Positions 20,320 to 31,191 of a DNA stretch of 64,000 nucleotides are shown here, in pieces. The position numbers and the translations under genes are program-made. The stretch is from Neisseria sp. MVDL19-042950 (GTDB taxonomy: Bacteria > Pseudomonadota > Gammaproteobacteria > Burkholderiales > Neisseriaceae), in the NCBI RefSeq assembly GCF_030504625.1, contig NZ_JAUKWH010000005.1, positions 70,602 to 134,601 of the forward strand, given 5' to 3'. A model generated the notes under the pieces. The model made no database searches and was not told where the DNA came from. It saw nothing but the letters and a program-made list of their open reading frames with translations. Each line of letters begins with the position of its first letter. Within the stretch, counting starts at the first letter, position 1.

Positions 20320-21576
20320 ATGATATTTCACCCTGCTCGTCAAACATTGCACCTAGCGGCTTTGGCAGTGGCAACAGCATTGGCGTTGACCGCTTGCGGA
20401 AAAGGAGATTCTAAGCACCAACAGGCCGAGGGGGCGCAGAAACAGGCACCGGCACCGGTGGTCGGCGTGGTTACGGTGCATCCGCAAAAAGTTACCATCA
20501 GCACGGATTTGCCGGGGCGGTTGGAGTCGCACCGCTCGGCGGATGTGCGTCCGCAAGTAGGCGGTATTATCAAGAAACGCCTGTTTCAGGAGGGCAGCTA
20601 TGTACGTGCCGGCCAACCGTTATATCAATTGGATGATGCAACTTATGTAGCGGCTCTGGAAAGTGCGCGGGCGCAATTGGCGACAGCCGAGGCTTCGTTG
20701 GCGAAGGCAAATGCCGATGTTACCCGCTATAAGCCGTTGGTGGCGGCAGATGCCATCAGTAAGCAGGAATATGATGCCGCAGTAGCCGCGAAACGTTCTG
20801 CCGAAGCAGGGGTGAAGGCAGCGAAAGCAGCGATTAAGTCTTCCCAAATCAATGTGAATTATTCCCGTATTACCGCTCCGATTTCCGGCTATATCGGACA
20901 GTCTTTCATCTCGGAAGGCTCGTTGGTAACGGCGGGTAATGCATCCAAACTTGCCACTATCCAGCAAACCAATCCGATGTACGTCAACCTTACCCAGTCC
21001 GCTACCGACGTGATGCAGCTTCGCCAGAACATTGCCGACGGCAAAATGCAGTCGGTAAATGGTGCGGTTGAAGTAGGTGTCCGGTTGGAAAACGGTAAGG
21101 AGTATGCCCATAAAGGCCGCTTGTTGTTTACAGATCCTACTGTGAACGAAGCAACCGGCCAAGTTACCTTGCGTGCAGAAGTGCCTAATCCCGACAATAT
21201 CCTGCTGCCCGGGCTGTATGTGCGCGTGAGCCTGCCGCAAGCTGATGTGCAGGATGTATTTGTTGTGCCGCAGCAAGCGGTTACGCGCGGCAAACAAGAC
21301 AGTGTTATGGTGGTAAATGCCGACGGTTCGATGGCACCGCGCATGGTAACGGTAGTGCAGCAGCAGGGCAGCAACTGGATTGTTTCAGACGGCCTCCAAG
21401 ACGGCGATAAAGTTATCGTGGAAGGCTTGGCGATTGTCGGTTTGACGCAGGCAAAAAAAGTAACGCCGAAAGAATGGTCGCCGGCCGGTAATGCAGGTGT
21501 TCAGAATAGTGCCCAAGCCGCATCGGCACCTGTTAAGACGGCCTCCGAACCCCAAGCGGCTTCAGCGGATAAATAA
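20320..21576 (+). CDS. mtrC: RND efflux periplasmic adaptor MtrC
   Basis: Membrane-fusion lipoprotein of the MtrCDE pump, which exports hydrophobic agents, bile salts and host peptides. The ATG at 20320 has AGGA six bases upstream and puts the lipobox LTAC cysteine at residue 26; an ATG at 20299 is an alternative. Lipoyl-like halves flank an alpha-hairpin of AKAAxx-type repeats (residues about 100-180), followed by the beta-barrel and membrane-proximal domains. About 418 residues. mtrD starts nine bases later. Confidence 0.94.
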   Translation: MIFHPARQTLHLAALAVATALALTACGKGDSKHQQAEGAQKQAPAPVVGVVTVHPQKVTISTDLPGRLESHRSADVRPQVGGIIKKRLFQEGSYVRAGQPLYQLDDATYVAALESARAQLATAEASLAKANADVTRYKPLVAADAISKQEYDAAVAAKRSAEAGVKAAKAAIKSSQINVNYSRITAPISGYIGQSFISEGSLVTAGNASKLATIQQTNPMYVNLTQSATDVMQLRQNIADGKMQSVNGAVEVGVRLENGKEYAHKGRLLFTDPTVNEATGQVTLRAEVPNPDNILLPGLYVRVSLPQADVQDVFVVPQQAVTRGKQDSVMVVNADGSMAPRMVTVVQQQGSNWIVSDGLQDGDKVIVEGLAIVGLTQAKKVTPKEWSPAGNAGVQNSAQAASAPVKTASEPQAASADK

Positions 21577-21585
21577 GGAACCCTC

Positions 21586-24500
21586 ATGGCTAAGTTTTTT
21601 ATTGACCGCCCCATTTTCGCATGGGTAATTGCGATATTTATCATCATTGCGGGTGTTCTCGGCATCGGAAGCCTGCCGGTATCGCAATATCCTTCGGTTG
21701 CCGCGCCGACTATCCGCCTTTCTGCCGTTTATCCCGGCGCTTCGGCACAGGTGATGGAAGACAGCGTATTGTCGGTTATCGAGCGCAATATGTACGGTGT
21801 GGAAGGATTGGATTACATCAGCACCAACGCCTCTTCAAGCGGTGGCGGCACGATTACGCTGACGTTTACGCCCGAAACCGATGAAGATTTGGCGCAGATG
21901 GAAGTGCAGAACAAGCTGTCGGAAGTTGAAGCCCAACTGCCCGCCACCGTTAAGCAAAACGGTATTACCGTTTCCAAGTCGCGCTCCAACTTTTTGATGG
22001 TTTTGATGCTTTCTTCAAAAAACATGAGCACAGAAGACATTGCCGACTATGTGGAGCGTAACATCAAGCCTGAAATCCAGCGGGTAAACGGTGTGGGTGA
22101 GGCGCGCTTATTCGGTTCGCAACGGGCCATGCGCGTGTGGATCGATCCGAAAAAACTGCAAAACTACAATTTGTCGTTTGCCGATGTGTCCGCCGCCATC
22201 AGCGCCCAAAACGCGCAGATTTCCGCCGGTTCGCTGGGTGCGCTGCCGGCAATACAAGGCCAAGCTATCAGCGCTACCGTAACGGTGCAGGGGCAGATGA
22301 GTACGCCGGAAGAGTTCGGCAATATCGTGTTGCGCTCGACTACGGGCGGTGCCAATGTGTATTTGAAAGACGTGGCTGAAATCCGCTTGGGCAGCCAAGA
22401 CTATTCCACCTCGACCCGTTTGAACGGCGAGCCTTCCGTCGGCATGGCGGTGATGCTTTCCAACAGCGGGAATGCGATGGAAACCGCAGCGGCGGTACGC
22501 GACAAAATGACGCAGTTGGAACGGTTCTTCCCGTCGGATATGACTTGGTCTTCGCCGTATGATACGTCCAAGTTCGTTTCCATTTCGATTGAAAAAGTGG
22601 TACATACGCTGATTGAAGCGATTGTGCTGGTGTTTATCGTGATGTACCTGTTTTTACAGAACATCCGTTATACGTTGATTCCGACCATCGTCGTGCCGAT
22701 TTCTTTGCTGGGCGCATTTGCTTCGATTTGGTATCTGGGCATGTCGATTAACGTGTTGACCATGTTCGCAATGGTGCTGGTTATCGGTATCGTGGTGGAC
22801 GATGCCATCGTCGTGGTGGAAAACGTCGAAAGGATTATGTCCGAGGAAGGATTGCCGCCGCTCGAAGCCACCAAAAAAGCCATGAGCCAGATTTCGGGTG
22901 CGGTGATTGGTATCACGGCCGTCTTAATTTCGGTATTTGTACCGTTGGCAATGTTCAGCGGGGCAACCGGCAATATTTACCGCCAGTTTGCCGTTACCAT
23001 GGCGATTGCGATTGCGTTCTCCGCTTTTCTGGCGTTATCGCTTACACCCGCATTGTGCGGAACCTTGCTGAAGCCGATTCCCAAAGGCCATCATGTGGAG
23101 AAAAAAGGATTCTTCGGTTGGTTCAACCGCAAGTTTTCAGACGGCACCCACCGTTATGAAGGCTGGGTGGCCAGATTGCTGCGAAAAGCAGCGCGCATGA
23201 TGGCGGTTTATGTGGCATTGGCCGCCGTGGCCGGGTTGTTGTTTATCCGCATTCCTTCTTCTTTCCTGCCGCAGGAAGATCAGGGCACTTTGTTGATGCT
23301 GGTCCAACTGCCGTCGGGTGCCACCAAAGAGCGCACCGATGCGACGCTGGCCGTGGCGAATAAAGTGATCATGTCTATGCCCGAAGTCGAGAACTTCATC
23401 GGCGTGTCAGGGTTCAGCTTTGCCGGTTCGGGGCAAAATACGGGCTTCGGTTTTATTACGTTGAAAGATTGGGCGAAACGCAGCGCTCCGGGCAGTGATG
23501 CCGCATCGGTGGCCGGAAAAATCACCGGCGCGTTGATGGGCAGCGTGAAAGACGGTTTTTCCATTGTCATCAATCCGCCCGCCATTTTGGAGTTGGGTAC
23601 CAGCTCGGGTTTTGAACTGTATCTGCAAGACCGCAACAGCAGCGGCCATGAAGCTCTGCTGGCAAAACGTAACGAGCTGATCGGTAAAATGCGCCAAAAT
23701 CCGATGTTTGACGCCAGTAATGTGCGTGCTTCGGGCTTGGAAGATGCGCCGCAACTGAAAATCGACATCAACCGTCAGGCTGCCGCCGCACAAGGCATCG
23801 ACTTTTCCAGCATCCGCAACGTATTGGCAACGGCTTTGGGTTCGTCTTACGTCAGCGATTTCCCGAACAAAGGCCGTTTGCAGCGCGTTATTGTGCAGGC
23901 CGATGCGGCGGGGCGTATGCAACCTTCCGATATCCTGGCGTTAACCGTGCCGAATAATCAGGGTGTGACCGTGCCGTTGTCTACGATCGCCACGGTTTCA
24001 TGGGAAAAAGGCATCGAGCAAAGCGTGCGCTTCAACGGCTATCCCGCCATGCAGATTTCCGGCGCGGCCGCTTCGGGCTACTCTTCGGGCGAAGTGATGG
24101 CCGAAGTGCAGCGCATGGTTGATGAAATGGACGGTTACAGCTTGGAATGGAGCGGCCAATCCCGTGAGGAAATCAAAGGCAGCTCGCAAACCGTCATACT
24201 TTATACATTTGCGATTATCGCCGTATTTTTGGCGTTGGCTGCATTGTATGAAAGCTGGTCGATTCCGCTGGCCGTGATTTTGGTGGTACCGTTGGGCTTT
24301 CTCGGCGTGGTGTTGGGCGTAACCGGCCGCAACCTGTTCGGAGGCTTGTTCGGTGCACCGCCTTCTTATCTCAATGATGTTTATTTCCAAGTCGGTTTGA
24401 TTACGGTAATCGGCCTGAGTGCGAAAAATGCGATTCTGATTATTGAGTTTGCTAAAGACCTTCAGGCGCAAGGCAAAACGGCATTGGAGGCGGCCCTTGC

Positions 24501-24855
24501 TGCCGCACACTTGCGTTTCCGTCCGATTATCATGACTTCGTTTGCCTTTATTTTGGGTGTGGTGCCGCTGTATATCGCTTCGGGAGCCAGCTCTGCCAGC
24601 CAGCGTGCCATCGGTACGACCGTTTTCTGGGGCATGTTGATCGGTACGGTATTGTCGGTATTTTTGGTACCGCTGTTTTATGTGGTGGTGCGCAAATTCT
24701 TTAAAGACACGCCGCGCCAACTGGAACGTGCCAAGCTGCATGCCGCCGAAGCGGGGATGACTGCGGAAATGGTAGATAAATATGTGGGCGATGCCGAATC
24801 GGGCGCAGGTTTGAGCGAAGAAGAAAAACGCGCCTTGCACGAAGATAAGGATTAA
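21586..24855 (+). CDS. mtrD: RND multidrug transporter MtrD
   Basis: Proton-driven inner-membrane pump of the HAE-1 family. 1,089 residues, slightly longer than the gonococcal protein, with the starting motif MAKFFIDRPIFAWVIAIFI, twelve membrane segments, two large periplasmic loops, and the TM4 proton-relay aspartates in VIGIVVDDAIVVVENVER. GFGFITLKDW marks the first porter loop region. Ribosome site AAGGAACC. It is between the adaptor and outer-membrane genes, with almost no spacing on either side. Confidence 0.97.
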   Translation: MAKFFIDRPIFAWVIAIFIIIAGVLGIGSLPVSQYPSVAAPTIRLSAVYPGASAQVMEDSVLSVIERNMYGVEGLDYISTNASSSGGGTITLTFTPETDEDLAQMEVQNKLSEVEAQLPATVKQNGITVSKSRSNFLMVLMLSSKNMSTEDIADYVERNIKPEIQRVNGVGEARLFGSQRAMRVWIDPKKLQNYNLSFADVSAAISAQNAQISAGSLGALPAIQGQAISATVTVQGQMSTPEEFGNIVLRSTTGGANVYLKDVAEIRLGSQDYSTSTRLNGEPSVGMAVMLSNSGNAMETAAAVRDKMTQLERFFPSDMTWSSPYDTSKFVSISIEKVVHTLIEAIVLVFIVMYLFLQNIRYTLIPTIVVPISLLGAFASIWYLGMSINVLTMFAMVLVIGIVVDDAIVVVENVERIMSEEGLPPLEATKKAMSQISGAVIGITAVLISVFVPLAMFSGATGNIYRQFAVTMAIAIAFSAFLALSLTPALCGTLLKPIPKGHHVEKKGFFGWFNRKFSDGTHRYEGWVARLLRKAARMMAVYVALAAVAGLLFIRIPSSFLPQEDQGTLLMLVQLPSGATKERTDATLAVANKVIMSMPEVENFIGVSGFSFAGSGQNTGFGFITLKDWAKRSAPGSDAASVAGKITGALMGSVKDGFSIVINPPAILELGTSSGFELYLQDRNSSGHEALLAKRNELIGKMRQNPMFDASNVRASGLEDAPQLKIDINRQAAAAQGIDFSSIRNVLATALGSSYVSDFPNKGRLQRVIVQADAAGRMQPSDILALTVPNNQGVTVPLSTIATVSWEKGIEQSVRFNGYPAMQISGAAASGYSSGEVMAEVQRMVDEMDGYSLEWSGQSREEIKGSSQTVILYTFAIIAVFLALAALYESWSIPLAVILVVPLGFLGVVLGVTGRNLFGGLFGAPPSYLNDVYFQVGLITVIGLSAKNAILIIEFAKDLQAQGKTALEAALAAAHLRFRPIIMTSFAFILGVVPLYIASGASSASQRAIGTTVFWGMLIGTVLSVFLVPLFYVVVRKFFKDTPRQLERAKLHAAEAGMTAEMVDKYVGDAESGAGLSEEEKRALHEDKD

Positions 24856-24857
24856 AC

Positions 24858-26291
24858 ATGAAAACAGTAAATTTCAAACCCGCTCTGAGTGCCGTGGTTG
24901 CCGCCGTTGTGCTTTCAGCCTGTACCATGATTCCCAAGTATCAAAAGCCGCAAGTAAGCGTGCCGGAAACTTTCAGGCACGACACGCAGCCCGAAACGGC
25001 TATTCAGGCGGCCTCGTTGGGTTGGCAGGATTATTTCACCGACCCGCGCCTGCACCGCTTGATCGAACTGGCTCTGGCACGTAACACCGATTTGCGTACC
25101 GCGGCTTTGAATGCGGAAGCGATACGCAAGCAATATATGATCGCCCGTGCCGATTTGTTGCCCGGCATCAACGCTTCGGGCAGCGGGCAGCGCGGTCGGG
25201 TGGCGGCGGATTTGAGCACCACGGGCACTTCGAGGGTTTCTTCGTCTTATACCGTGGGTTTGGGGATTACCGCTTATGAATTAGATTTGTTCGGCAGGGT
25301 GCGCAGCACTGCCGAAGCGGCCAAGCAAAACTACTTCAACAGCGCGGCGGCTCGTGATTCCGCTCATTTGAGCTTGGTGGCAACCGTTGCCAAGGCTTAT
25401 TTCAACGAGCGTTATGCCGAAGAAGCGATGAAATTGGCGCAAAATGTGTTGAAAACCCGCGAGCAGACTTACAAACTGACGCAGTTGAAACATAAAGCGG
25501 GCGTGGTTTCCGCCATTGATTTGCGCCAGCAGGAAGCTTTGATTGAGTCGGCCAAGGCGGATTATGCCGCCGCCGTGCAGAGTAAAGAACAAGCGCAAAA
25601 TGCGTTGGCCGTCTTAATCAACCGACAACTGCCGGAAGATTTGCCTGCTGGTTTGCCTTTGAACAAGCAGTTCAAAATCAGCAAACTGCCTGCCGGTTTG
25701 ACTTCCGATGTACTGCTCAACCGCCCCGATATCCGCGCGGCCGAGCACTCTTTAAGACAAGCCAATGCCAATATCGGCGCGGCGCGGGCGGCATTTTTCC
25801 CCAGCATCAGCCTTACCGGCACCATCGGTACCGGTTCCACCGAGTTGAGCAGATTGTTTAAAGGCGGTAACGGCACATGGGCATTCGTGCCGACCATCAA
25901 CTTGCCGATTTTCAATTGGGGCAGCAATAAAGCCAATCTGGATGCCGCTAAAATCCGCCAACAAATTCAGGTGGTGAACTACGAAGCCGCCGTTCAAGCC
26001 GCTTTCCGCGATGTGTCCGATGCGTTGGTTGCGCGGGAGCAGCTCGACAAACGTTATGAGGCCGCGGCCAAACAAGGCAAATCTTATGCCGACTATCTGC
26101 GCTTGGTGCGCTTGCGTTACAAGCACGGCGTGTCCAGCGCGCTTGATTTGCTGGATGCCGAACGCAGCAGTTACGGCGCAGATACCGCCTTGCTCGGCAT
26201 ACAGCGAACCCGTTTGGAAAATCTGGCCGACCTCTATAAAGCTTTGGGAGGCGGTTTGAAACGCCATACGCAGGATGGAACTCAGCAGTAA
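24858..26291 (+). CDS. mtrE: Outer-membrane efflux channel MtrE
   Basis: TolC-type trimeric outer-membrane duct. The 477-residue precursor has a lipoprotein signal with lipobox LSAC (cysteine at residue 22), then two structural repeats typical of OEP family proteins: ELDLFGRVRS in the first half and SLTGTIGTGS...PIFNWG in the second. It begins two bases after the mtrD stop, completing mtrCDE. A long uptake-sequence hairpin follows. Confidence 0.96.
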   Translation: MKTVNFKPALSAVVAAVVLSACTMIPKYQKPQVSVPETFRHDTQPETAIQAASLGWQDYFTDPRLHRLIELALARNTDLRTAALNAEAIRKQYMIARADLLPGINASGSGQRGRVAADLSTTGTSRVSSSYTVGLGITAYELDLFGRVRSTAEAAKQNYFNSAAARDSAHLSLVATVAKAYFNERYAEEAMKLAQNVLKTREQTYKLTQLKHKAGVVSAIDLRQQEALIESAKADYAAAVQSKEQAQNALAVLINRQLPEDLPAGLPLNKQFKISKLPAGLTSDVLLNRPDIRAAEHSLRQANANIGAARAAFFPSISLTGTIGTGSTELSRLFKGGNGTWAFVPTINLPIFNWGSNKANLDAAKIRQQIQVVNYEAAVQAAFRDVSDALVAREQLDKRYEAAAKQGKSYADYLRLVRLRYKHGVSSALDLLDAERSSYGADTALLGIQRTRLENLADLYKALGGGLKRHTQDGTQQ

Positions 26292-26313
26292 CGCCATGGC
26301 TGTTTTAGATGCG

Positions 26314-26369
26314 AAAGGCCGTCTGAAAACGCTTGCTTTGTTTGCAAGTTGTGTTTTCAGACGGCCTTT
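26314..26369. terminator. Uptake-sequence terminator between mtrE and speA
   Basis: Seventeen-base arms AAAGGCCGTCTGAAAAC enclose a small inner hairpin GCTTGC...GCAAG, between convergent genes. A further single uptake sequence lies about 35 bases to the right. Confidence 0.8.
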
Positions 26370-26439
26370 TCGGCAGCAGGTTCTTTCACGGCCATCTATG
26401 ATGTTTCAGACGGCCTGCCAAACCTGTTCGCAAAGTTTG

Positions 26440-28341
26440 TCAGTTTTCTTCCACTTCTATGCTCAGATACGAGCTTTGTTTCAAGCCGCGGCAGAATTCG
26501 GCAAAGTAGCTGTTGCGCTCGTTGCTGCCCAGTTTGGCCCAGCGGGATTTTTCTTCGAATTTGTTCAGCACTTCTTCGGGTGAGAGATGCACGTAGTGCA
26601 ACATGTCTTCGATGGTGTCGTGTTCTTCCATGCCGCCGAAAACGATTTCGCCGTTGTCGCGCACGTAAACGTTAACGGAATCGGTGTCGCCGAAGAGATT
26701 GTGCATGTCGCCGAGAATCTCTTGGTAGGCTCCGACCATGAAAACGCCGAGCAGATAAGGTTCTTTAGGCTTCGGCTCATGTACGCGCATGCTGGATTCA
26801 ATGCTTTGCTGGTCGACATATTGGCTGATTTTGCCGTCCGAATCACAGGTCAAATCTTGCAGCACGGCGCGGCGGGTGGGATATTCGTCGAGCCTGTGCA
26901 ACGGCATGATGGGCAACACTTGCCCGATGGCCCACGTGTCGGGCAGGCTTTGGAACACGGAGAAATTGCAGAAATATTTATCGGCCAATTTGTCGTTCAA
27001 ATCGTCGTAAACCTGCCGTTGCGAACGCCGGCTGGCCTGAAGTTGCTGTTTCAGACGGCGGCAGAGAACGGCATGCAGTTGTTCCGCCAATGCTTTTTCT
27101 TTGAGCGGCACTTTACCTTCGAGGTATTGCCCGGTAACTTCGGTAAGGTAATGGCCGATGCGGTAATAGGTTTCGGTAACCATTTCGCTGTCGTTGATGT
27201 CCAAATAAGCAATCAGCTTTTTGGTGGCGAACGAAAGGTTTTCTTCGTCGGTGATTTCCGGCACTTCTTCGGGAAGGCGTTCGACATCGGTAACATTCAT
27301 CACCAGCACGGCATGGTGCGCGGTCATGGCGCGGCCCGATTCGGAAAAAATATTAGGATGCGGCACGCCGTTTTCGTTGCAGTATTCGGCCAGCATGGAA
27401 ACAATCACATGCGAGTATTCGCCCATATCGTAATTAATTGAACTGGCATTGCGCGAGTGGGTGCCGTCGTAATCCACGCCCAATCCGCCGCCCACGTCCA
27501 CATACTCGATCGGCAGCCCCAATCCGCGCAATTCGGCAAAATAGCGTACCGCTTCTTTAAACCCTGCGCGGTAGTCGGCAATATTGGAAATTTGCGAACC
27601 CATATGGAAATGCATCAGCTTTACCGTGTCGGCCAGCCCCGCAGCGGTCAATTTTTCCGCCGATGAAATCAGTTGTGCGGCGGATAAACCGAATTTGCCT
27701 TTTTCGCCGCCGGTATCCGCCCATTTGCCTGAAGCCAGTGAAGACAAACGTACGCGCAGGCCCAAATTGGCTTTCACGCCGAGTTTTTGCGATTCTTCAA
27801 TAACCAGATCAACTTCGGTTTCTTTCTCGATCACAATGAAAACCTGATGCCCCAGCCTTTGCCCCATCAGGGCCAAGCGGATGAAGTCGCGGTCTTTGTA
27901 GCCGTTGCACACAATGGTGCCGCCTTTGGGCGCAAACGCCAGCACAATCATCAGTTCGGGTTTGGAGCCTGCTTCCAAGCCGATGGATACTTGGTCGTTT
28001 TTCGGCACGATAATGTTTTTTACCACCGATTCCTGCTGGTTGACTTTAATCGGGTAAATCGCCGTATAGCGGCCTTGGTATTCGTTTTTTCGGATGGAAC
28101 GGTTGAATGCCGCGCACAAACGGGCTACGCGGTCTTGCAGAATATCGGGGAAGCGGAACAACATCGGTAGGTCTTGGCCGCGCTCGTTGAGCTGGCCGAC
28201 CAAATCGTATAAGTCGACCTGCACGTCGCTGTTGTCGTTGGGTCTGACCACCACACGGCCTTTGCCGTTTACCGAATAATAGCGGTCGCCCCAATGACGG
28301 ATACCGTATAGCGAGGCGCTGTCTGCAACCGACCAAGACAT
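26440..28341 (-). CDS. speA: Biosynthetic arginine decarboxylase
   Basis: PLP enzyme converting arginine to agmatine, the first step of the agmatine route to putrescine. 633 residues, the usual size of SpeA. The PLP lysine lies in YPIKVNQQ near residue 98; the glycine-rich PLP-phosphate site is [13 protein letters not shown]; the active-site cysteine region is CDSDGKI near 495. Start [14 protein letters not shown] with AAGGAGT upstream. It is transcribed alone, divergent from fhs. Confidence 0.96.
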   Translation of the reverse strand: MSWSVADSASLYGIRHWGDRYYSVNGKGRVVVRPNDNSDVQVDLYDLVGQLNERGQDLPMLFRFPDILQDRVARLCAAFNRSIRKNEYQGRYTAIYPIKVNQQESVVKNIIVPKNDQVSIGLEAGSKPELMIVLAFAPKGGTIVCNGYKDRDFIRLALMGQRLGHQVFIVIEKETEVDLVIEESQKLGVKANLGLRVRLSSLASGKWADTGGEKGKFGLSAAQLISSAEKLTAAGLADTVKLMHFHMGSQISNIADYRAGFKEAVRYFAELRGLGLPIEYVDVGGGLGVDYDGTHSRNASSINYDMGEYSHVIVSMLAEYCNENGVPHPNIFSESGRAMTAHHAVLVMNVTDVERLPEEVPEITDEENLSFATKKLIAYLDINDSEMVTETYYRIGHYLTEVTGQYLEGKVPLKEKALAEQLHAVLCRRLKQQLQASRRSQRQVYDDLNDKLADKYFCNFSVFQSLPDTWAIGQVLPIMPLHRLDEYPTRRAVLQDLTCDSDGKISQYVDQQSIESSMRVHEPKPKEPYLLGVFMVGAYQEILGDMHNLFGDTDSVNVYVRDNGEIVFGGMEEHDTIEDMLHYVHLSPEEVLNKFEEKSRWAKLGSNERNSYFAEFCRGLKQSSYLSIEVEEN

Positions 28342-28552
28342 AATCTGACTCCTTGAAAGAAATTGGAAAAACGGCTCGCATCATAGCACAGACAAGAAAG
28401 CGGGGCGGAAGAAAAAAGCCGTTTGGAAACAAGCCGGTTTCAAGTTTTCAGACGGCCTGCGGGCAAAGCTCCCGTTATGACCGCCGCCGCTATTTTCAAA
28501 CGGGCTTTGCTATATAATACCCACACTTTCAACCTATCCACAGGAAACCGTT

Positions 28553-30229
28553 ATGAGCTATAAAACCGATGCCGAAATCGCCCAAGCCGCCGCAATACGA
28601 CCGATAGGCGAGATTGCCGCCAAACTCGGCTTGAGCGCAGACCAATACGAGCCTTACGGCAAATACAAAGCCAAAATCAATCCGGCCGACGCATTCGCCT
28701 TGCCCAAAAAACAAGGCCGTCTGATTTTGGTCACGGCCATCAATCCCACACCGGCGGGCGAAGGTAAAACCACCGTTACCATCGGTTTGGCCGATGCCTT
28801 GCGCCATATCGGCAAAGACGCGGTGATTGCTCTGCGCGAACCCTCGCTCGGCCCTGTGTTCGGCGTGAAAGGCGGTGCAGCGGGCGGCGGTTATGCGCAA
28901 GTGCTGCCGATGGAAGACATCAATTTGCATTTCACCGGCGATTTCCATGCCATCGGTGCGGCCAACAACCTGCTGGCCGCCATGCTCGACAACCACATTT
29001 ACCAAGGCAACGAATTGAATATCGACCCCAAACGCGTGCTGTGGCGGCGCGTGGTCGATATGAACGACCGCCAGTTGCGCAACATCATCGACGGCATGGG
29101 CAAGCCTACCGACGGCGTGATGCGCCCCGACGGCTTTGACATCACCGTTGCCTCCGAAGTGATGGCCGTGTTCTGCTTGGCCAAAGATTTGGCAGACTTG
29201 AAAGAACGCTTGGGCAATATCCTGATTGCCTATGCCAAAGACGGCAGCCCCGTTTACGCCCGCGACATCAAAGCACACGGCGCAATGGCGGCCTTGCTGA
29301 AAGATGCGGTTAAGCCCAACCTCGTGCAAACCATCGACGGCACGCCCGCGTTTGTGCACGGAGGCCCGTTTGCCAACATCGCCCACGGCTGCAACTCCGT
29401 GATTGCCACCCGTTTGGCCCGCCATCTGGGCGATTACGCCGTTACCGAAGCCGGTTTCGGTGCGGACTTGGGCGCGGAAAAATTCTGCGACATCAAATGC
29501 CGCTTGGCAGACATCAAACCCGATGCCGCAGTCGTCGTCGCCACCGTGCGCGCCTTGAAATACAACGGCGGCGTAGAGCGGGCAAACTTGGGCGAAGAAA
29601 ATCTGCAAGCATTGAAGAGCGGCCTGCCCAATCTGCTGAAACACATCAGCAACCTGAAAAACGTGTTCGGCCTGCCGGTGGTTGTCGCACTGAACCGCTT
29701 TGTTTCCGATACCGATGCCGAGCTGCAAATGATTCAGACGGCCTGTGCCGAGCAAGGCGTGGAAGTCGCCCTTACCGAAGTGTGGGGCAAAGGCGGCGCG
29801 GGCGGTGCCGACTTGGCGCATAAAGTTGTCAACGCCATCGAAACCCAGCCCAACAACTTCACATTCGCCTACGACACCGATTTGGGTGTGCAAGACAAAA
29901 TCCGCACCATCGCCCAAAAAATCTACGGTGCGGCCGATGTTGATTTCAGCACCGAAGCCCTTGCCGAAATAGCCTCGTTGGAAAAATTGGGCTTGGACAA
30001 ACTGCCCGTGTGTATGGCGAAAACCCAATATTCACTGAGCGACAACGCCAAGCTGCTGGGCTGCCCGAAAGATTTCCGCATCACCGTGCGCGGCATCACC
30101 GTGTCCGCCGGCGCAGGCTTTATCGTCGCTCTGTGCGGCAACATGATGAAAATGCCCGGCCTGCCGAAAGTGCCGGCCGCCGAGAAGATTGACGTGGATG
30201 AAAACGGCGTGATTCACGGGTTGTTCTGA
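28553..30229 (+). CDS. fhs: Formate-tetrahydrofolate ligase
   Basis: ATP-dependent formation of 10-formyltetrahydrofolate from formate. 558 residues with the P-loop-like TPAGEGKTT near residue 69, [15 protein letters not shown], and conserved [14 protein letters not shown] precedes the ATG; a TATAAT at 28513-28518 is a plausible -10. The opposite strand carries a very long open frame, which is a codon-bias shadow. An uptake-sequence terminator follows at 30243. Confidence 0.97.
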   Translation: MSYKTDAEIAQAAAIRPIGEIAAKLGLSADQYEPYGKYKAKINPADAFALPKKQGRLILVTAINPTPAGEGKTTVTIGLADALRHIGKDAVIALREPSLGPVFGVKGGAAGGGYAQVLPMEDINLHFTGDFHAIGAANNLLAAMLDNHIYQGNELNIDPKRVLWRRVVDMNDRQLRNIIDGMGKPTDGVMRPDGFDITVASEVMAVFCLAKDLADLKERLGNILIAYAKDGSPVYARDIKAHGAMAALLKDAVKPNLVQTIDGTPAFVHGGPFANIAHGCNSVIATRLARHLGDYAVTEAGFGADLGAEKFCDIKCRLADIKPDAAVVVATVRALKYNGGVERANLGEENLQALKSGLPNLLKHISNLKNVFGLPVVVALNRFVSDTDAELQMIQTACAEQGVEVALTEVWGKGGAGGADLAHKVVNAIETQPNNFTFAYDTDLGVQDKIRTIAQKIYGAADVDFSTEALAEIASLEKLGLDKLPVCMAKTQYSLSDNAKLLGCPKDFRITVRGITVSAGAGFIVALCGNMMKMPGLPKVPAAEKIDVDENGVIHGLF

Positions 30230-30242
30230 TATTGAGTTTGTA

Positions 30243-30280
30243 GAAGGCCGTCTGAAAATTATTTTTCGGACGGCCTTTTC
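30243..30280. terminator. Uptake-sequence terminator after fhs
   Basis: GAAGGCCGTCTGAAAA pairs with a copy carrying one changed base (TTTTCGGACGGCC), four-base loop region, ending in a T-run on the right. Confidence 0.75.
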
Positions 30281-30341
30281 TTATCGGATACCCTATAATA
30301 ACGGCCATTCGATTTATCTCACTAAGAGGCCGTCTGAAAAC

Positions 30342-30905
30342 ATGACCCAAAACGCAAACAACCTCTGCTGGCTCGATATGGAAATGACCGGATTGGATCC
30401 GGAAAAAGAACGCATTATCGAAGTCGCCATGATCATTACCGACCCGCACCTGAATGTTTTGGCGCAATCCGAAGTTTACGCCATCCGCCAAAGCGACGAA
30501 GTGCTGAACAATATGGACGAGTGGAACACCGCCACGCACGCACGCACGGGGCTTACGCAGCGGGTGCGCGAGTCGGCTTATACCGAAGCCGAAGTGGAGC
30601 AGAAACTGTTGGACTTTATGGCGCAGTGGATTCCCGAGAAAACCACGCCGATGTGCGGCAACACCATTCATCAAGACCGCCGTTTTATGGTGCGCTATAT
30701 GCCGAAGTTGGAAGCCTATTTCCACTACCGCAATTTGGACGTTTCCACCTTAAAGGAGCTTGCCCGCCGTTGGAACCCTACGGTTTATAAAGGGGTGGTA
30801 AAAAAAGGTTCGCATCAGGCGTTGGACGATATTCTGGAAAGTATTGAGGAAATGCGTTATTACCGGGAAAACTTTCTCAAGCTGCCCGAGCAATTGCCCG
30901 AGTAA
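30342..30905 (+). CDS. orn: Oligoribonuclease
   Basis: DEDDh 3'-5' exonuclease that finishes RNA decay by cutting 2-5 nucleotide fragments. 187 residues; Exo I motif [10 protein letters not shown] with Asp and Glu ligands, Exo II around NNMDEWN, and Exo III HQALDDI with the general-base histidine. An uptake sequence sits directly before the start codon (30329-30340), so the ribosome site is unclear. Essential in many proteobacteria. Confidence 0.95.
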   Translation: MTQNANNLCWLDMEMTGLDPEKERIIEVAMIITDPHLNVLAQSEVYAIRQSDEVLNNMDEWNTATHARTGLTQRVRESAYTEAEVEQKLLDFMAQWIPEKTTPMCGNTIHQDRRFMVRYMPKLEAYFHYRNLDVSTLKELARRWNPTVYKGVVKKGSHQALDDILESIEEMRYYRENFLKLPEQLPE

Positions 30906-30962
30906 AGCCGGTTTGCCGCTTTCCGTGTTTTGTTTACAGAATCTCCACTTAATCTTGAACAG

Positions 30963-31012
30963 GCCGTCTGAAAAGCCTTGAAGCCTGTCGGCAGCAGGCG
31001 TTTTCAGACGGC
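30963..31012. terminator. Uptake-sequence inverted pair after orn
   Basis: GCCGTCTGAAAA and its complement enclose a 26-base loop about 60 bases after the orn stop. Confidence 0.65.
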
Positions 31013-31191
31013 ATTCCGTGTTTTCCAACCGCCGGCGGGCGTATCGGCTTTTCTGTTTTTTAGCCAAAATTTGAGCAAAATCAAGCTGTTTTTCTGTACG
31101 GTATTTAGACTGACGGCCGGTGTTGGCGGCAGTCGCCCGACCGCCGGTAAATAATTATGTGTGCGGGATTGGTATAAAAGTTGGATAACGA

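Noticed and set aside
23998-24840. Long open frame opposite mtrD
   Set aside because: Antisense shadow of the transporter gene; composition (His, Arg, Gln rich) is typical of such artefacts and there is no ribosome site.
26587-27441. Open frame of 284 codons opposite speA
   Set aside because: Shadow of the arginine decarboxylase gene; no recognisable domain.
28529-30028. Open frame of 499 codons opposite fhs
   Set aside because: It is an exact antisense shadow of a well-recognised enzyme gene, with Cys/His/Gly-heavy composition and no family resemblance; codon bias keeps the opposite strand open.
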